From the NCBI RefSeq assembly GCF_918698155.1, contig NZ_CAKKLX010000050.1:1-32625 (forward strand): a DNA stretch of 32,625 nt. Reading direction: 5' to 3'. Positions 15,508-24,350 of this stretch are shown one piece after another. Source of the DNA: Roseomonas sp. CECT 9278 (GTDB lineage Bacteria > Pseudomonadota > Alphaproteobacteria > Acetobacterales > Acetobacteraceae). Position 1 is the stretch's first letter, and every line of letters starts with the position of its first letter. Made by a program: the position numbers and the translations under genes. The notes below the pieces were generated by a model. That model was not told the origin of the DNA, did not search any database, and worked only from the letters and a program-made list of their open reading frames with translations.

Positions 15508-16494
15508 ATGACGTCGCGCCGTGACCTTCTGCTCCGCTCCGGCCTGCTGGCCCTGCCCGTCCTCGCGCCGCGCATGACCGCCGCAGCCGAACCCGCCTGG
15601 GCGCCGGACCGCACGGTGCGGATCATCGTCCCGGTGGCGCCTGGCGGGAGCCTGGACATCCTTGGCCGGGTGCTGGCGCGGCACCTGACGCCGCGGCTCG
15701 GCCAGCCGGTGGTGGCCGAGAACCTGCCCGGCGCCGGCAGCAACATCGCCTTCGAGGCGGTGGCCCGCGCCCGCGCCGACGGGCTGACGCTGCTGGTGGG
15801 CTCCGACCCGCTGACCATCAACCCGTCGCTCTATCCGCGGCTCGGCTTCGACCCGGTGCGTGACTTCGCGCCGATCATCGAGGCGGTGCGCGCGCCCCAG
15901 GTCCTGGTGGTGAACCCGCGATCCCCGGTGGCGGACCTGGCGCGCTTCATCGCCTGGGCGCGCGAGGCCGAGGGACGCCTCACCGTCGCCTCCCAGGGCA
16001 ACGGGTCGATCGGCCACCTGGCCCAGGCGATCTTCGCGCAGGAGGCCGGGATCGGCTTCACGCATGTGCCGTATCGCGGCGGCGGGCCGGCCGTGCTGGA
16101 CGTGGTCGCCGGGCATGTCGAGGCGCTGTTCGTCACCCTGCCCGCGGCGATCGAGCACATCCGCGGCGGCCGGCTGCGCGCGCTTGCGGTGACCGGGGCG
16201 GAGCGCAGCGCCGCGCTGCCGGATGTGCCGACCGTCGCGGAGGCCGCCTTGCCTGGCTTCGACGTGGTGACCTGGCAGGGCATCCTGGCGCCGGAGGGCA
16301 CGCCGCCGGCGGCGGTCGCGCGGCTGGCGGCGGAAGTCGCGGCCATCCTGGCGCTGCCCGAGGTCGCTGGCGACCTGACGCGCCAGGGCTTCACGGTCAC
16401 CGCCCATGGTCCGGACCGCTTCGCCGCGCTGATCCGCGCCGAGGCGGCCCGCTGGCCGGAGGTGGTGCGTCGCGCCGGGGCGCGGCTGGAGTAA
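15508..16494 (+). CDS. Tripartite tricarboxylate transporter receptor (Bug family)
   Basis: A 328-residue periplasmic solute receptor of the Bug/TctC family. A twin-arginine-like leader, MTSRRDLLLRSGLLALPVLA, is followed by the mature start TVRIIVPVAPGGSLDILGRV. Diagnostic segments include VVAENLPGAGSNIAFEAVA, VASQGNGSIGHLAQAIF, the ligand-loop VPYRGGGPAV, and GRLRALAVTGAERSAALPDVPTV. The ATG at 15508 follows an AAGGA ribosome-binding site. Bug proteins bind carboxylates, aromatic acids or nicotinate and usually outnumber the TctAB permeases; no tctA/tctB is in the window, so the transporter partner is elsewhere or absent. The divergent Lrp-type gene may regulate it. Confidence 0.93.
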   Translation: MTSRRDLLLRSGLLALPVLAPRMTAAAEPAWAPDRTVRIIVPVAPGGSLDILGRVLARHLTPRLGQPVVAENLPGAGSNIAFEAVARARADGLTLLVGSDPLTINPSLYPRLGFDPVRDFAPIIEAVRAPQVLVVNPRSPVADLARFIAWAREAEGRLTVASQGNGSIGHLAQAIFAQEAGIGFTHVPYRGGGPAVLDVVAGHVEALFVTLPAAIEHIRGGRLRALAVTGAERSAALPDVPTVAEAALPGFDVVTWQGILAPEGTPPAAVARLAAEVAAILALPEVAGDLTRQGFTVTAHGPDRFAALIRAEAARWPEVVRRAGARLE

Positions 16495-16545
16495 ACGCGC
16501 CGGCGCGCTGGACATCCGGCACCCCGGCATGATGAACCGCGCGCC

Positions 16546-17163
16546 ATGCTGTCGCGCCGCCCTCTGCTTGCCTCGATCCTGCTCGGCGCCTGCGCGCTGC
16601 CCGCGCCGCCGCGGCCGCCGGCCGGGCTCGGCACCGACGGCGTGTTGGTGGCGGCGGAGGCCTGGCACACCGACCTCTGCCTGCCGGCGCCGGTAGTGCG
16701 CGCCGGGCGGCTCGCGCCGCTGGCCGCCGGCGCCCCCTCCGCGGCCGGCTTCGCCTTCGGCTTCGGCCTGGAGGACTGGATGCGCGCCGACCGGCCGGGC
16801 TTCACCGAGGCGCTCGGCGCCGTCACCGGCGGCCCGGCCGTGGTCTCGGTCCGCGCGACCGCCGCCGCGCTGCCGGCCGGGGCGGAGGAGAGCCTCGCGC
16901 TGCGCCTGCCCGCCGGCGGCGTCGCGGCGATCGAGGGCTTCATCCTGGCCAGCATCGCCGAGCCCCTGGCCCCGGCGCCGCCGGGCGGCGGCTGGCTGCT
17001 GCTGCGGGCGCGCCGCCGCTATTCGCTGGGCTTCACCTGCAACAGCTGGGTGATGCAGGCGCTGGCCGAGGCCGGCCTGCCGGTGCCGGTCGCGGGCATC
17101 CGCCTGCGCGGGGAGGCGATGGCGGCGCTGCGCGCCGAAGCCGCGCGCCAGGCCGCCGGGTGA
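16546..17163 (+). CDS. DUF2459 family lipoprotein
   Basis: A 205-residue protein with a lipoprotein-type leader: MLSRRPLLASILLGAC contains the lipobox LGAC, with Cys16 as the probable lipidation site. The mature part matches DUF2459: AAEAWHTDLCLPAP, GFAFGFGLEDWM, and C-terminally RRYSLGFTCNSWVMQALAEA. The conserved His (WHTD) and Cys (TCNSW) suggest an active site resembling the NlpC/YiiX-like Cys-His arrangement, but no activity is established. The start at 16546 is the only one that gives the lipoprotein leader. It follows the Bug receptor gene by 51 bp and may be co-transcribed. Confidence 0.82.
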   Translation: MLSRRPLLASILLGACALPAPPRPPAGLGTDGVLVAAEAWHTDLCLPAPVVRAGRLAPLAAGAPSAAGFAFGFGLEDWMRADRPGFTEALGAVTGGPAVVSVRATAAALPAGAEESLALRLPAGGVAAIEGFILASIAEPLAPAPPGGGWLLLRARRRYSLGFTCNSWVMQALAEAGLPVPVAGIRLRGEAMAALRAEAARQAAG

Positions 17164-17273
17164 TCGCCACGCGGCCCCGCCATGCCGGTTTCGCGCGCCC
17201 GCCGCGACGCCCGCCGCGCTATGCGCCGCCGCGGACCGGGCCTGCCCGTGCGCAACGTCACGGAACGGCCATG

Positions 17274-17287
17274 ATGAAGTCCTTCAT
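17274..17287. promoter_or_regulatory. Small inverted repeat ATGAAG-TC-CTTCAT
   Basis: A perfect 6-bp inverted repeat with a 2-bp spacer lies in a locally AT-richer island about 65 bp upstream of the short ORF at 17350. It may be a regulator site; chance cannot be excluded. Confidence 0.25.
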
Positions 17288-17349
17288 ATGCAACGGCGCG
17301 CGGTGTGTAAGCCTCGCGCCCGAAATCGCCTGCCCGGATTCGCCGACCG

Positions 17350-17529
17350 ATGTCCATCCGCCGTGACCTGTTGATGCGCACAGCGCTGCTCCGCCTGCCG
17401 GACCTGGCGGCGATTCGCGCCATGGCGATGACCGCACCCGTGCTGGCGATGACGGGCGGGCTGCCGGCACGGCAGGCGCCCGCGCCGCGCCGTCGGGCAG
17501 GCCGCAAGCCGGCCGCCGCCAAGAACTGA
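17350..17529 (+). CDS. Short ORF with a Bug-like twin-arginine leader
   Basis: A 59-codon ORF. Its first 20 residues (MSIRRDLLMRTALLRLPDLA) closely resemble the leader of the Bug receptor at 15508 (MTSRRDLLLRSGLLALPVLA), and an 11-base run, CGCCGTGACCT, is identical in both genes. The remainder is a second Ala/Met-rich hydrophobic stretch and a basic tail (APRRRAGRKPAAAKN). It may be the relic of a second Bug gene that kept only its signal sequence, or a small exported peptide gene. There is no strong ribosome-binding site. Length is below usual prediction cut-offs, so it is easily missed. Confidence 0.4.
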   Translation: MSIRRDLLMRTALLRLPDLAAIRAMAMTAPVLAMTGGLPARQAPAPRRRAGRKPAAAKN

Positions 17530-17540
17530 CCATCCCGCCG

Positions 17541-17566
17541 CGCGGCGCGCCCGCGGGCGCGCCGCG
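17541..17566. terminator. 26-bp perfect GC palindrome
   Basis: The sequence from 17541 to 17566 equals its own reverse complement over all 26 bases and is made only of G and C. It lies between the short ORF (+) and the end of rsmB (-), so it probably acts as a bidirectional transcription barrier; there is no T-tract. Confidence 0.5.
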
Positions 17567-17569
17567 GGG

Positions 17570-18823
17570 TCACCCGGCGCGGCGGAAGCGGGCCGCGAAG
17601 AAGCCGTCCATGCCGCCCCGCGCCGCCCACAGGTCGGGTCGCGTGCGCAGGCAGCCCGCCGGCGTGATCGCCTCCGGCAGACCCGGCAGGTCGGCCGTGG
17701 TCCAGGGCATCGGCTCGAGGCCCAGCGCGGCGGCGCGGGCCAGATGCGCCTCGCCTTCCTCGGGCTGCAGCGAGCAAGTGGCAAACACCAGCCGCCCGCC
17801 GGGCTTCAGCATCTTCGCCGCGGCGGCGATCAGCCGCGCCTGCGCCTGCGCCGCCGCCGGCACGTCCCGCGCGCGCTTGGCATGGGCCACGTCGGGGTGG
17901 CGCCGGATGGTGCCGGTCGCGGTGCAGGGCGCATCCAGCAGGATGGCGTCGAAGGGCGCGGGCGGCGCCCAGGCGGCGGCATCGGCCTGCACGATGGTGG
18001 CGGGCAGGTGCAGCCGGGCCAGGTTCTCGGTCAGCCGCGCCAGGCGCCCGGCGTCGCGTTCGACCGCCGTCACCTCGGCCCCGGCGGCGGCGAGCTGCGC
18101 CGTCTTGCCGCCGGGTGCGGCGCACAGGTCGGCGATGCGCTCGCCAGGGCGCGGCGCCAGCAGCAGCGCCGGCAGGGCGGCGGCGGCGTCCTGCACCCAG
18201 AAGCGGCCCTCGGCGAAGCCTGGAAGGTCGGTGACGCGGGTGCCGGGCGCCATGCGCCAGGTGCCAGTGGGCAGGATCTCGGCGCCGGCCGGGGGTTCCG
18301 CACCGGGCGCGGGGGTCAGGTCGAGCGGCGCGGGGCCGCGATGGGCCTCCGCGATGGCGCGCACCGCCGGGCCGTAGGCGGCGTGCCAGGCCGACCACAG
18401 CCAGCCGGGCGTATCGAGGCGCGGCGCGTCCAGGCCCTCCAGCGCCGCCGGGCCTTCCGCCGCGACCTTCCGCAGCACGGCATTCACCAGCCCCGCGAAG
18501 GCCTTTGGCGCCAGCGCCACGGCGGTGGCCACGGCGGCATGGGGCGGGGTGTCGAGCAGCAGCAGCTCCGCCGCGCCGATCCGCAGGGCGTGGCGCGCCG
18601 GCGGCGGCGGTTCCTTGCGCAGCCGGGGGGACAGCACCTCGTCGATGCTGCCCAGCCGGCGCAGCACCATGGCGGCGATGCGGTGGGCCGCCGCGCGGTC
18701 GCGCGGGTCGAGCCGGCCGGGCAGGGCGTCCAGCGCCTCCTCGAGCGGCTTGCGCTGTTCAAGCGTGGCGTCGAGCAGGTCGCGCGCGGCGCGGCGGGTG
18801 GGCAGCCCAGGGGGGGGTGTCAT
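17570..18823 (-). CDS. rsmB: 16S rRNA m5C methyltransferase RsmB (NusB domain + MTase)
   Basis: A 417-residue SAM-dependent RNA cytosine-5 methyltransferase, expected to modify 16S rRNA C967. Residues about 5-130 form the NusB-like RNA-binding domain (AARDLLDATLEQRKPLEEAL, AFAGLVNAVLRK). The methyltransferase domain follows: SAM motif IADLCAAPGGKTAQLAA, then DAPCTATGTIRRHPD with the motif IV Cys (about residue 299), and FATCSLQPEEGE with the nucleophilic Cys (about 349). The start at 18823 (MTPPPGLPTRRAARD) is chosen because the upstream open frame runs into low-complexity DNA and the 21-bp repeat. Overall length is normal. Confidence 0.93.
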   Translation of the reverse strand: MTPPPGLPTRRAARDLLDATLEQRKPLEEALDALPGRLDPRDRAAAHRIAAMVLRRLGSIDEVLSPRLRKEPPPPARHALRIGAAELLLLDTPPHAAVATAVALAPKAFAGLVNAVLRKVAAEGPAALEGLDAPRLDTPGWLWSAWHAAYGPAVRAIAEAHRGPAPLDLTPAPGAEPPAGAEILPTGTWRMAPGTRVTDLPGFAEGRFWVQDAAAALPALLLAPRPGERIADLCAAPGGKTAQLAAAGAEVTAVERDAGRLARLTENLARLHLPATIVQADAAAWAPPAPFDAILLDAPCTATGTIRRHPDVAHAKRARDVPAAAQAQARLIAAAAKMLKPGGRLVFATCSLQPEEGEAHLARAAALGLEPMPWTTADLPGLPEAITPAGCLRTRPDLWAARGGMDGFFAARFRRAG

Positions 18824-18887
18824 CGGGCGGCGGCCAGGCCCGGGCGGTGCGACTGGGCGGCGGGGCGGCGCGCCGGTGCCGCCGCCC

Positions 18888-19034
18888 GGTGCGCTGCGGG
18901 CTTCGCTGGGTGCGCTGCGCGCGTTGGTTGCTGCGTGGCGCACTTTGCTTGGCGTGCTGCCGTCTTTGCTTGGGACGCTGCGCGCATCGCTCGCGGCGCT
19001 GCGCGCCTTTGCTCGTGCGCTGCGCGCATTCCAA
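18888..19034. repeat. Degenerate 21-bp tandem repeat, seven copies
   Basis: Seven consecutive 21-bp units share a core close to GCGCTGCGCGC followed by a T-richer half; an eighth, decayed unit may extend to 19055. The period is a multiple of three, so several frames remain open. On the plus strand each unit encodes a heptad like GALRASL, with Leu at positions 3 and 7. On the minus strand the frames give Arg/Gln- or Ala/Lys-rich repeats. It lies in the roughly 410-bp gap between rsmB (-) and the GT39 gene (+). The rest of that gap shows no confident gene. The units differ enough that the array looks old. Confidence 0.8.
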
Positions 19035-19235
19035 CGCGGGTGCCGTCCGTCAGGTCATGGATCACGCGGGCAGTCCTGGGCAGAGGGGCGGAAGGCAGCG
19101 CCGATCGCGCCGGGGGGCGGGGTGGCACGGGATGCAGCGCCAGGGGGCGTTGGCGCGTGCCCCCGCCGTGGCCACGCCTCGGCGCGCGGCGCCTTCATGG
19201 CACCGCCCGGCCTTGCGTGCTAGACGCCCGGCGCG

Positions 19236-20924
19236 ATGCGCGCTGCTGCCTTCCTCGACCGGCTGCCCGAAACGCGATGGCCGGTCCCCTGGCTGGTCGC
19301 GCTGTGCCTGCTGCTGTGGCTGCCGGGCTTCTTCACCATCCCGCCCGGCGACCGCGACGAGAGCCGCTTCGCCCAGGCCAGCCGCCAGATGGTCGAGTCC
19401 GGCGACTATGTCCGCATCCGGCTCGGCGAGGTCGAGCGCAACAAGAAGCCGGCCGGCATCCATTGGGCGCAGGCCGGGGTGGTCCATGCGCTGGAGGCGG
19501 TGGGCATCCCGGCGCGCGGCAGCATCTGGGCGTATCGGCTGCCCTCGTTGCTCGGCGCGCTGGCGGCGGTGCTGGCGACCTGCCTGCTGGGGCGGTCCCT
19601 GGTGGGGCGGCGGGCAGGGTTCGTGGCGGCCGCGATGCTGGCGCCCTGCATGGTGCTGGTGGTCGAGACGCATATCGCCAAGACCGATGCCGCGCTGCTG
19701 GCGAGCATCACCGTGGCGATGGGGCTGATGGGGCGGGCCTACCTGGCGCCGGCGGCCTTCTCCGCGCGGTCGGCGGCGGGGTTCTGGGCGGCGCTTGGCC
19801 TCGGCGTGCTGCTGAAGGGGCCGATCGGGCCGATGGTGCCGCTGCTGGCGGGCATCACGCTGGCGGTGATGGACCGGCCTTCCGGCGCGCGCTTCTGGCG
19901 GCTCTCGGCGCCGTGGCTGGCGGCGCTGCGGCCGGGCTGGGGCATCCCGCTGATGGTGCTGTTCGCCGCGCCCTGGTTCGTCGCCATCAACATCGCGACG
20001 GAAGGCCGCTTCCTGGCCGAGGCGATCGGCGGCGACATGCTGGACAAGGTGGGCTCGGGCGAGGAAGCGCATTGGGGCCCGCCCGGGATGTACGCCTTCA
20101 TCTTCGGCATCACGGCGTTTCCCTCGGCCTGGATCGTGATCCGTGCGCTGCCGGGGTCCTGGGCCGAGCGCATGCAGCCGGCGGTGCGCTTCCTGCTGGC
20201 CTGGGCGGTGCCGACCTGGCTGGTCTTCGAGGCGGTGGCGACCAAGCTGCCGCACTACACCCTGCCCGCTTTCCCGGCGCTGATGCTGCTGGGCGCGCGC
20301 TGGGCGCTGGACCCGCTGCGCCGCGCCCCGCCGCGCTGGGTGGACTGGCTGGGCGGGATCGCGCTGGGGGGCGTGGCCATCGGGCTGCCGCTGCTGGCCG
20401 GCCTCGCGGTGTTCCGGGTGGAGGGGCGGATCGAGCCCTTCGCGCTGGCCGGCCTGGCCGCCGGTGCCTTCATGACCTGGGTGCTGGTGCGCATGGCGCG
20501 CCGTGCCCAATGGGGCCGCGCCGCGTTGGCCGGGGCGATCCTGGTGGTGCCGGTCTATGCCGCCGTGCTGGAGGGCGTGATTCCGCGGCTGGAGGCGGTC
20601 TGGCTCTCGCCACGCCTCGCGGCGACGGTGGCCGAGGTCGCGCCGGGGGTGCCGCCGGACCGCTTCGGCGTGGTCGGGCATCACGAGCCCTCCCTGCAAT
20701 TCGCCATGGGCGGGGGCATCCGGCTGCTGCGCGACGGCGCCGATGCGGCCGCCTTCCTGGCGGGCGGTCCCGGCCGCATTGCCGCCGTGAACGACCGGCA
20801 GGAAGCGGCCTTCCGCGCTGCGGTGGCACAGCGGGGGCTTTCGGTGCGCGAACTCGGGTCGGTCACCGGTTTGAATTACGTCCGCGGGCGCTGGGTCACG
20901 CTTTCGCTGTTCAAGGTGGAATAG
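19236..20924 (+). CDS. ArnT-like glycosyltransferase family 39 protein
   Basis: A 562-residue integral membrane glycosyltransferase of the GT39/GT83 (ArnT/PMT) superfamily, with about 12 hydrophobic segments. The first periplasmic loop holds the acidic motif GDRDESRFAQASRQM (D41-E42), the catalytic region in ArnT-like enzymes. The K-x-P-H-Y-x-L-P motif (TKLPHYTLPAFPAL, about residues 335-348) is also characteristic of ArnT. Such enzymes move a sugar from an undecaprenyl-phosphate donor to lipid A or another envelope acceptor on the periplasmic side. Whether the sugar is aminoarabinose cannot be told; no arn biosynthetic genes are here. The TAG stop abuts the ATG of the DedA gene, so the two form a tight operon. 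Confidence 0.88.
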   Translation: MRAAAFLDRLPETRWPVPWLVALCLLLWLPGFFTIPPGDRDESRFAQASRQMVESGDYVRIRLGEVERNKKPAGIHWAQAGVVHALEAVGIPARGSIWAYRLPSLLGALAAVLATCLLGRSLVGRRAGFVAAAMLAPCMVLVVETHIAKTDAALLASITVAMGLMGRAYLAPAAFSARSAAGFWAALGLGVLLKGPIGPMVPLLAGITLAVMDRPSGARFWRLSAPWLAALRPGWGIPLMVLFAAPWFVAINIATEGRFLAEAIGGDMLDKVGSGEEAHWGPPGMYAFIFGITAFPSAWIVIRALPGSWAERMQPAVRFLLAWAVPTWLVFEAVATKLPHYTLPAFPALMLLGARWALDPLRRAPPRWVDWLGGIALGGVAIGLPLLAGLAVFRVEGRIEPFALAGLAAGAFMTWVLVRMARRAQWGRAALAGAILVVPVYAAVLEGVIPRLEAVWLSPRLAATVAEVAPGVPPDRFGVVGHHEPSLQFAMGGGIRLLRDGADAAAFLAGGPGRIAAVNDRQEAAFRAAVAQRGLSVRELGSVTGLNYVRGRWVTLSLFKVE

Positions 20925-21548
20925 ATGTTCGAGTGGATCGCGAACCTGGTCGCGTCCTGGGGCTACCCCGGTGTGTTCCTGCTGATGGTGCTGGAAAACC
21001 TGTTCCCGCCGATTCCGTCGGAACTGATCATGGCGGCGGCGGGCTTCGCCGCGGCGCGCGGGGAGCTTGCGCTGGTGCCGCTGCTGGTCGCCGCCGTGGC
21101 CGGCACGCTGGTGGGCAACATCGCCTGGTACGAGGCCGGCCGCTGGCTGGGCGTGGAACGCTTCCGCCCGCTGGTGGCGCGCTACGGCAAGTGGTTCGCG
21201 GTGGAGGAGGAGGATGTCGACCGCGCGACCGGACTGCTGAAGCGCTACGGGCCGGTGGCGCTGTGCTTCGGGCGGATGCTGCCAGGGGTGCGGACGCTGA
21301 TCTCGGTGCCGGCCGGGATGGTCGAGATCCCGCGGTCGGTCTTCTATCTATGGACGGCGCTGGGGTCGGCGGTGTGGCTGACCTTCCTGGCGCTGGCCGG
21401 GTATTTCCTCGAGGAACACTACGACCGGGTGGAAGCCTGGGTGGGGCCGCTGGCCTGGGTGGTGATCGGGATTGCGGTGGGCGGGTATGCGGCGCACCTG
21501 GTGTTTGCGTTCCGGCGGGCGCGGCGGCGCCGGGCGGGGGTCCGGTAG
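20925..21548 (+). CDS. DedA family membrane protein
   Basis: A 207-residue DedA/VTT-domain protein. Signature segments: VLENLFPPIPSELIMAAAGF near the N-terminus with the conserved Glu and Pro residues, a central GTLVGNIAWYEAGRWLG, and FGRMLPGVRTLISVPAGM with the two Arg residues important in the family. DedA proteins include undecaprenyl-phosphate flippases that return the lipid carrier to the cytoplasmic face. Directly behind an undecaprenyl-phosphate-sugar-using GT39 enzyme, a carrier-recycling role is an attractive inference. The ATG directly follows the previous stop; a GGTGGA in the preceding coding sequence can serve as its ribosome-binding site. The tail is strongly basic. Confidence 0.92.
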   Translation: MFEWIANLVASWGYPGVFLLMVLENLFPPIPSELIMAAAGFAAARGELALVPLLVAAVAGTLVGNIAWYEAGRWLGVERFRPLVARYGKWFAVEEEDVDRATGLLKRYGPVALCFGRMLPGVRTLISVPAGMVEIPRSVFYLWTALGSAVWLTFLALAGYFLEEHYDRVEAWVGPLAWVVIGIAVGGYAAHLVFAFRRARRRRAGVR

Positions 21549-21575
21549 CGCCGCCGAAGCGTCAGGCGGCGGGCA

Positions 21576-24128
21576 TCAATCCCGCGGCCCCGGCGCCAGC
21601 ACCTCGCGCTTGCCGACATGGTTGGCCGCGCCGACCACGCCTTCCTTCTCCATCTGCTCGATCAGCTTGGCCGCGCGGTTGTAGCCGATGTTGAGGTGCC
21701 GCTGGACAAACGACGTGCTGGCCTTGCCCTCCCGCGTCACCAGCGCCACCGCCTGGTCGTACAGCGACGCCTCGCCATCGGTGTTGCCACCCAGCATCCC
21801 CGGCAGCGCACCCGCGCCATCCTCGTCCGCTTCCTCGGTGACTTCCTCGACGTATTGCGGCTCGCCCTGCTCGCGCAGGAACTCCACCACGCGCTCGACC
21901 TCGGTGTCGGAGACGAACGGCCCGTGCACGCGCGCCACGCGCTGGCCACCGGGCATGTGCAGCATGTCGCCCTGGCCGAGCAACTGCTCCGCGCCCTGCT
22001 CGCCGAGGATGGTGCGGCTGTCGATCTTCGACGTGACCTGGAAGGAAATCCGCGTCGGGAAATTCGCCTTGATGGTGCCGGTGATGACATCCACCGACGG
22101 CCGCTGCGTCGCCATGATCACATGAATGCCCGCCGCGCGCGCCATCTGCGCCAGGCGCTGCACCGCGGCCTCGATCTCCTTGCCGGCCACGATCATCAGG
22201 TCGGCCATCTCGTCGATGACCACGACGATCATCGGCAGCGGTTCCAGCGCGAGCGGCTGTTCCTCGAACACGGGCTTGCCGGTGTCGGGGTCGAAGCCGG
22301 TCTGCACCTTGCGGGTCAGAACTTCCGACCGCGCGCGCGCCGCCACCACCTTCTCGTTGTAGCCGCCGATGTTGCGCACACCGAGCTGCGACATCGCGCG
22401 ATACCGCCGCTCCATCTCGCGCACCGTCCATTTCAGCGCGCCGATCGCCTTGGGCGGTTCCGTCACGACGGGCGCCAGCAGGTGCGGGATGCGGTCGTAC
22501 ACCGACAATTCCAGCATCTTCGGGTCGATCATGATGAAGCGGCACTCGTCCGGCCCGTAGCGATAGAGCAGCGACAGGATCATGGTGTTGATCCCGACCG
22601 ATTTGCCCGAACCGGTGGTGCCCGCGATCAGCAGATGCGGCATGCGCGCCAGGTCCGCGATGACCGGCGTGCCGCCGATATCCTTGCCGAGTGCGAGCGG
22701 CAGCTTCGCCTGGTTCCGCCCCCAGGATTCATCGGCGAACATCTCGCTCAGATAGACCATCTCGCGCTTGGCGTTCGGCATCTCGATGCCAATCACGTTG
22801 CGTCCTGGCACGGTCGCGATGCGCACCGCGATCAGCGACATCGACCGCGCGATGTCATCCGCCAGCCCGATCACGCGGGATGATTTCGTCCCCGGCGCCG
22901 GTTCCAGCTCATACAGCGTCACCACAGGGCCGGGGCGGATCTCGGCGATGCGCCCGCGCACACCGTAATCCTCCAGCACGGATTCCAGCAGCCGCGCATT
23001 GGCCTGCAGCGATTCCTCGCTCGGCCCACCGGAGCGCCGCGCCGGCGCCTCGGTCAGCAGGTCGAGCGGCGGCAGCTTCCACGCGCCGTCGCGCAGGTCC
23101 AGCGCGCGCTGCTCCGGCGGGCGGCGCGGCGTATCCGCGGCCTGGTTGACGCGCGGCTTCAGGCGCGGCGCGCGCGGCGGCTCGGTGCCGGGGCGCGCAT
23201 CGCCCTCCTGGCCGGGCAGCGGGGCGGGCGGCGCGGTCGGGCTGGGCGGCACGGCGGAAGCGGCCTCGTCCGCGGCGCGCAGCATGGTGCCGAGCGGCAC
23301 CGCGGGCTCGCGCCGCCACAGCCCGCCGGCGCTGCGCCCGGCGCGGCGGAAGGGGTTGGCGATGCGCGCGAAGATCCCCGGCCGCGCGGGCGCGGGCGGC
23401 GGTTCGTCATCCGCCTCCGGGTCGGGCCGGCGCAGCGCCGCCGCGCCCGACCGCGCCGCGCCCACCGCAACCTGCCCCGCGCCGACCGCGGCATGGCTGG
23501 CCACGCGCCCGGCGCCGCGCCATTCGCCCACCGTCAGGCCGCAGGCGATGAAGGCGGCGCCGACCGCCGCCACCGCCAGCACGCCCTGCGCCACGACCAG
23601 ACCGGCCGGGCCCAGCAGCGCCGCCAAGCCATCGCCCAGCGCGCCGGACAGCAGCGGGCCGATCGCCCCGCCCGGTCCGGCGGTGACCGGCACCTCGGCC
23701 GGCATCGGCAGGATCGACAGCGCGGCGGCGGCCAGCGGCATCCCCGCCAGCAGGCCGCACAGCCGCGCGACCGGCGACCCAAGGCCGCGATGCGTCGCCA
23801 GCCGGAAGGCCCAGGCCAGCAGCGCCAGCGCCGGCAGCGCGGCGGCGAAGCCGAACCCCTGCAGCAACACATCCGAGACGATCGCCCCCGGACGCCCGGC
23901 CAGGTTGGTGGTGGGCCCCGCCGTCGCGGTGTTCAACGACGGATCGGCCGGGTTGTGGGTGGCCAGCGCCACCAGCAGCGCCACCGCCACCAGCACCAGC
24001 AGCAGGCCCAGCGCCTCCATGGCGCGGCGGCGCAGCACGGCGCGCACGCCGGCCGAGGCGAAGCGACCACCGGCGGCGCTGGCGCGCGAGGACAGGCGTG
24101 ACGTGTCGGAAAGGGCAGCGCGGGGCAT
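21576..24128 (-). CDS. ftsK: DNA translocase FtsK
   Basis: An 850-residue division-site DNA pump. The N-terminus has about four TM helices (to about residue 190). A Pro/Ala/Arg-rich linker (about 215-370) follows, short compared with E. coli FtsK but usual in alphaproteobacteria. The alpha and beta motor domains contain Walker [11 protein letters not shown] (about 502-511) and Walker [14 protein letters not shown] (about 632-644). The C-terminal gamma winged helix ([20 protein letters not shown] and [20 protein letters not shown]) reads KOPS sequences and activates XerCD at dif. The start at 24128 allows a short basic cytoplasmic N-terminus before the first helix. It converges with the DedA gene, with 27 bp between stops. 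Confidence 0.96.
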   Translation of the reverse strand: MPRAALSDTSRLSSRASAAGGRFASAGVRAVLRRRAMEALGLLLVLVAVALLVALATHNPADPSLNTATAGPTTNLAGRPGAIVSDVLLQGFGFAAALPALALLAWAFRLATHRGLGSPVARLCGLLAGMPLAAAALSILPMPAEVPVTAGPGGAIGPLLSGALGDGLAALLGPAGLVVAQGVLAVAAVGAAFIACGLTVGEWRGAGRVASHAAVGAGQVAVGAARSGAAALRRPDPEADDEPPPAPARPGIFARIANPFRRAGRSAGGLWRREPAVPLGTMLRAADEAASAVPPSPTAPPAPLPGQEGDARPGTEPPRAPRLKPRVNQAADTPRRPPEQRALDLRDGAWKLPPLDLLTEAPARRSGGPSEESLQANARLLESVLEDYGVRGRIAEIRPGPVVTLYELEPAPGTKSSRVIGLADDIARSMSLIAVRIATVPGRNVIGIEMPNAKREMVYLSEMFADESWGRNQAKLPLALGKDIGGTPVIADLARMPHLLIAGTTGSGKSVGINTMILSLLYRYGPDECRFIMIDPKMLELSVYDRIPHLLAPVVTEPPKAIGALKWTVREMERRYRAMSQLGVRNIGGYNEKVVAARARSEVLTRKVQTGFDPDTGKPVFEEQPLALEPLPMIVVVIDEMADLMIVAGKEIEAAVQRLAQMARAAGIHVIMATQRPSVDVITGTIKANFPTRISFQVTSKIDSRTILGEQGAEQLLGQGDMLHMPGGQRVARVHGPFVSDTEVERVVEFLREQGEPQYVEEVTEEADEDGAGALPGMLGGNTDGEASLYDQAVALVTREGKASTSFVQRHLNIGYNRAAKLIEQMEKEGVVGAANHVGKREVLAPGPRD

Positions 24129-24350
24129 GGGGTCCGATCGGATACGCGTCGTTGAGCGGGACGTTCAAGAATACGCGCAACCGCCCTGGTGAATCGAGAT
24201 TCCTTGCCGGGTGCCGTGGTTTCACCGCCCGGGTGTGCCGGCCAGGCCACGCGCCGGCCGCGCGGTGGACTGCCGCCCCGGCACCACACCGGCCCGCGCG
24301 TCGGGGCGCCGGCGCTTGAGCGCCTCGCGCCGTCGCGCCACCTTCGGCCC

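Noticed and set aside
17160..17366. A 68-codon plus-strand ORF after the DUF2459 gene
   Set aside because: Arg/Pro-rich, no homology pattern, no ribosome-binding site, and it overlaps the better short ORF at 17350.
18888..19034. 21-bp repeat tract as a CRISPR array
   Set aside because: The units are contiguous and degenerate with no unique spacers, and no cas genes are present.
17744..21694. A 1316-codon plus-strand open frame
   Set aside because: It runs antisense through rsmB and out of frame through the GT39 and DedA genes; the composition (Gly/Arg/Ala-rich, no domains) is what GC-rich DNA gives in a shadow frame.
24150..24166. TTGA...TCAA as a Crp/Fnr box between ftsK and the Crp/Fnr gene
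   Set aside because: The half-sites are separated by nine bases rather than the six expected for an Fnr/Crp-type site.
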